A DNA stretch of 6,990 nt from Verrucomicrobiota bacterium. Its GTDB lineage: Bacteria; Verrucomicrobiota; Kiritimatiellia; CAIQIC01; Lenti-01. Location: NCBI GenBank assembly GCA_022709625.1, contig JAKLIL010000092.1, positions 1-6,990 on the forward strand. Direction: 5' to 3'. Positions within the stretch are counted from its first letter, which is position 1. Each line of letters opens with the position of its first letter. A program made the position numbers and the translations under genes. The notes beneath the pieces were generated by a model that saw nothing but the letters and a program-made list of their open reading frames with translations, did no database searches and was not told the DNA's origin. Below, one piece after another: positions 4,341 to 6,990 of the stretch.

Positions 4341-6877
4341 GGGTTCTCCTTGTCGGGCGGGCCGGCGGCCGGCGCCGCGTTCTCGTCCTCGGGTTCCACC
4401 GGCGTCGCGCTCATGACCACGTCTGCCTCGTCCAGATCGATCAGTTTCACGCCTTGGGCCGAGCGGCCGGTGATCCGGACGCCGTCCACCGGCATGCGGA
4501 TCATCGTGCCGTTCTTCGTCACGATCATGATCGCATCGGTGGCGTGCACGCTCAAGGCCGTAACGAGGTCGCCCGTTTTGCCGGTGAGGTCGTTGGCGAT
4601 GAGGCCCTTGCCGCCGCGGCGCTGCACGCGGTATTCGGAGAACGGCGTGCGCTTGCCGAAGCCGTTTTCGGTCACGGTGAGCAGCATGGCGTCCTCGTGC
4701 ACCACCTCGACGCCTTCGACGGCGTCCCCGGGCTCGAGGACAATGCCGCGGACGCCGCCCGTGGCGCGGCCCATGGGCCGGACATCGCTTTCGGCGAAGC
4801 GGATGCCCTGCCCCTGGCGCGTCACCAGCAGGATGTCGTCCTGGCCCGCGGTCAATTCCACGCCGATGAGCCGGTCGCCGTCCTCGACGTTGATGGCGAT
4901 AAGGCCCGACGACCGCACATTCCTGTAGGCGTCCAGCGCGGTTTTCTTGACCGTGCCCCTTTCCGTCGCGAAAAACAGGAACCGGCCCGAATCGAATCCG
5001 CGGACGGGGATGATGGCGGCGATTTTCTCGGTCCCGCCGATTTCGAGCAGGTTGACGAGGGCCTTGCCGCGCGAATCGCGGGCGCCTTCGGGGATTTCGT
5101 AGGCCATCTTGAAATACATGCGCCCCTGTTCGGTGAAGAACAGCATCCAGTCGTGGGCGGAGCAGTTGAACACGTGCTCGACGTAGTCCTCGTCCTTCGT
5201 GTCCATGCCGACCACGCCCTTGCCGCCGCGCTTTTGCTCGCGGTAGACGCTGGTGGGCGTGCGCTTGACGTAGCCGGCGTGCGAAAGCGAAATCACGCAA
5301 TCCTCGTCGGCCACGAGGTCCTTGAGGTCGATTTCGCCCTCGTCGGCGACAACGTCCGTGCGGCGCGCGTCGGCATAGTCCTTGCGGATGGCCAGCAGGT
5401 CGTCTTTCATGGCGCCGTAGAGCTTGGCGTCGTCGGCCAGCAAGTCCTTGAGATAGGCGATGCGCTCCTGGATGGACTGGTATTCCGCCTCGATCTTGTC
5501 GCGTTCCAGTCCGGTGAGCTGGTAGAGGCGCATGTCGAGGATGGCGTTGGCCTGGATTTCGGAAAACCCGAACCGGCCGATCAACTGGACTTTCGCTTCG
5601 TCGCGGTTGCGGGCGGCGCGGATGAGGCGCACCACTTCGTCGAGGTTGTCCAGCGCCTTGAGCAGGCCGTCGAGGACGTGGGCGCGGGCTTCCGCCTCGC
5701 GCAGCTCGAACCTGGCGCGGCGCGTCAGCACCTCGAAGCGGTGGTCGATGAAGCACTGGAGCAGGTCGCGGAGGTTCATCACCCGGGGCCGGCCGTGGTC
5801 GATCGCCAGCAGGATCGCGCCGAAGGTGCCGCCGAGCTGCGTCTGCTTGAAGAGGTTGTTGAGCACCACCTGGCCGATCGCACCGCGCTTGAGCTCGACC
5901 ACCACGCGGATGCCGTCCTTGTCGGATTCGTCGCGCAGGTCGCTGATGTCCTCGAGCTTCTTCTCGTGGACCAGTTCGGCGATCTTCTCGATCAGGACCG
6001 CCTTGTTCACGGCGTAGGGGATTTCGGTGACGATGATCCGTTCGCGGTCGTTCTTCCACGCTTCCACGGCCGCCTTGCCGCGCAACCGCAGGTGGCCGCG
6101 GCCGGTTTCGTACATTTCCCGGATGGGCCCCAGCCCGCACAGCGTGCCGCCGGTGGGAAAGTCGGGCCCCTTGACGAACCGCATGAGCTTCGCCACCGTG
6201 GCGTCGGGATGGTCGATCAGGTGGACCGTGCCGTCGACGATCTCGCCGAGGTTGTGCGGCGGAATGTTCGTCGCCATGCCGACGGCGATGCCCGTCGAAC
6301 CGTTGACCAGCAGGTTCGGGATGCGCGCGGGCAGCACTTTCGGTTCCAGCAGCTTCTCGTCGTAGTTCGGCTGCATCTCGACGGTGTCTTTGTCGATGTC
6401 CGCCAGCAATTCCTCCGCCGCTTTCTTCAGCCGGCACTCCGTGTAGCGGTAGGCCGCGGCGGGATCGCCGTCGATGCTGCCGAAGTTGCCTTGGCCGTCG
6501 ATGAGCAGATAGCGCGTCGAGAAATCCTGCGCCATGCGCACCAGCGTGTCGTAGACCGCGGCGTCGCCGTGGGGATGGTATTTGCCGATGACGTCGCCGA
6601 CCACGCGCGCGCATTTGACGTAGGCCCGGTTATGGACGTAGTTGCCCTCGCGCATGGCGAAGAGGATGCGCCGGTTGCCCGGCTTGAGCCCGTCGCGCGC
6701 GTCCGGCAGGGCGCGGCCGACGATGACCGACATCGAGTAGTCGATGTAGGCCCGCTGCATTTCCTCCTCGATGTTGATGCGTTCGATGCGGTCGGGGGCG
6801 TTCTGGGGCGCGGCCGCCGCCGGGAGACTGTCGCCCGCGGCCTCGCCGCCGGCTTCGGGTTTCGGTTCGTCGCTCAT
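4337..6877 (-). CDS. gyrA: DNA gyrase subunit A
   Basis: GyrA is the DNA-cleaving and wrapping subunit of gyrase (A2B2), which introduces negative supercoils using ATP hydrolysed by GyrB. The 846-residue product is full length for the family. After a low-complexity N-terminal extension (1-30), the breakage-reunion domain runs from about 31 to 520, with YHPHGDAAVYDT (100-111), GQGNFGSIDG (128-137) and the catalytic tyrosine Tyr145 in AAYRYTECRL. NLLVNGSTGIAVGMATNIPPHNL (188-210) is canonical. The C-terminal pinwheel (about 525-815) shows six repeats, beginning near 527, 577, 632, 681, 730 and 782, with the GyrA box QKRGGKG at 548-554 and a second copy, QRRGGKG, at 752-758. These boxes distinguish it from ParC. 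An acidic tail ends the protein. Oddities: Ala106 at the position of E. coli Ser83, and GN (67-68) where E. coli has Val44-His45. AAGGA 6 bases upstream supports the ATG, which overlaps the previous gene's stop as ATGA. gyrB is not seen beside it. Confidence 0.97.
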   Translation of the reverse strand: MSDEPKPEAGGEAAGDSLPAAAAPQNAPDRIERINIEEEMQRAYIDYSMSVIVGRALPDARDGLKPGNRRILFAMREGNYVHNRAYVKCARVVGDVIGKYHPHGDAAVYDTLVRMAQDFSTRYLLIDGQGNFGSIDGDPAAAYRYTECRLKKAAEELLADIDKDTVEMQPNYDEKLLEPKVLPARIPNLLVNGSTGIAVGMATNIPPHNLGEIVDGTVHLIDHPDATVAKLMRFVKGPDFPTGGTLCGLGPIREMYETGRGHLRLRGKAAVEAWKNDRERIIVTEIPYAVNKAVLIEKIAELVHEKKLEDISDLRDESDKDGIRVVVELKRGAIGQVVLNNLFKQTQLGGTFGAILLAIDHGRPRVMNLRDLLQCFIDHRFEVLTRRARFELREAEARAHVLDGLLKALDNLDEVVRLIRAARNRDEAKVQLIGRFGFSEIQANAILDMRLYQLTGLERDKIEAEYQSIQERIAYLKDLLADDAKLYGAMKDDLLAIRKDYADARRTDVVADEGEIDLKDLVADEDCVISLSHAGYVKRTPTSVYREQKRGGKGVVGMDTKDEDYVEHVFNCSAHDWMLFFTEQGRMYFKMAYEIPEGARDSRGKALVNLLEIGGTEKIAAIIPVRGFDSGRFLFFATERGTVKKTALDAYRNVRSSGLIAINVEDGDRLIGVELTAGQDDILLVTRQGQGIRFAESDVRPMGRATGGVRGIVLEPGDAVEGVEVVHEDAMLLTVTENGFGKRTPFSEYRVQRRGGKGLIANDLTGKTGDLVTALSVHATDAIMIVTKNGTMIRMPVDGVRITGRSAQGVKLIDLDEADVVMSATPVEPEDENAAPAAGPPDKENP
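4341..4351 (-). promoter_or_regulatory. Ribosome binding site of the beta-barrel gene inside gyrA
   Basis: The minus strand reads AAGGAG (4351-4346), then 5 bases, then the ATG of the barrel gene. It lies in the last codons of gyrA and is the most consensus-like site in the cluster. It suggests the barrel gene is translated efficiently from the gyrA transcript, with its start overlapping the gyrA stop. Confidence 0.7.
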
Positions 6878-6990
6878 CGGTTGTCCTTGCTGCGTCCATC
6901 CAGATGGAACCAGACCCCCACCGGCCGGTTCCGCTCATCGTTCAGGTAACGTTGCCGCTGCGCTTCGGTCCGGAACTGCCACGCCGCCGC
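6874..6990 (-). CDS. C-terminal 38 residues of an unidentified protein (partial)
   Basis: An open frame enters from the right edge and stops with TGA at 6876-6874, overlapping the gyrA ATG (6877-6875) as ATGA. The visible tail is polar and basic: AWQFRTEAQRQRYLNDERNR followed by PVGVWFHLDGRSKDNR. The frame has the same G/C-rich third positions as gyrA and no internal stop. The tail does not resemble the end of GyrB, the most frequent gyrA neighbour. I cannot assign a family from so short a piece. The ATGA junction implies co-transcription and translational coupling with gyrA. Confidence 0.65.
   Translation of the reverse strand, partial: AAAWQFRTEAQRQRYLNDERNRPVGVWFHLDGRSKDNR

Noticed and set aside
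3585..6614. Open frame of 1,009 codons on the minus strand spanning most of gyrA and the barrel gene
   Set aside because: Only its last 251 codons are real (the barrel protein). The upstream part is an Arg/Pro/Gly-rich out-of-frame reading of gyrA.
4331..6949. Open frame of 872 codons on the plus strand opposite gyrA
   Set aside because: It is exactly antisense to an unmistakable gyrA. Its translation is rich in Asp, Val, His, Ala and Gly, as expected for the complement of GC-biased codons, with no recognisable domain.

Overview
This 6,990-base window is GC-rich bacterial chromosome, densely packed with genes. The codon third positions of every called gene are strongly G/C. Two things point to a Gram-negative (diderm) bacterium: an LptF/LptG-type lipopolysaccharide exporter subunit, and a predicted outer-membrane beta-barrel ending in the sequence R-Y-R-F. 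The phylum cannot be fixed from the sequence. The GyrA active-site region reads KPGN instead of the proteobacterial KPVH, so a lineage outside Proteobacteria is likely. A member of the PVC group (Verrucomicrobiota, Kiritimatiellota, Lentisphaerota) is my guess, and only an inference.

Left part (1-1365): rfbA (glucose-1-phosphate thymidylyltransferase) runs leftward off the window edge. Divergent from it are two small rightward genes without a recognised family: an 89-residue protein with a readable promoter and ribosome binding site, and a 120-residue secreted or lipid-anchored protein that may carry a PEGA-like beta domain.

Middle (1366-1562): a complete tRNA-Arg(CCG) gene on the minus strand with encoded CCA. 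A fair sigma70-type promoter lies just upstream of it.

Right part (1563-6990): a tight leftward cluster read in the order [unidentified gene, last 38 codons] - gyrA - beta-barrel protein - folD - lptF/lptG-like permease. Three of the four junctions are ATGA stop/start overlaps and the fourth has a 13-base gap, so it reads as one transcript with translational coupling. It mixes DNA topology (GyrA), one-carbon metabolism (FolD) and envelope biogenesis (barrel, Lpt permease). No promoter for this unit is inside the window.

I see no mobile element, CRISPR array, recombinase or toxin-antitoxin pair, and no convincing new biological system. The points most worth a second look are the GyrA residues (alanine at the quinolone Ser83 position, KPGN active-site variant, two GyrA-box motifs) and the orphan genes.
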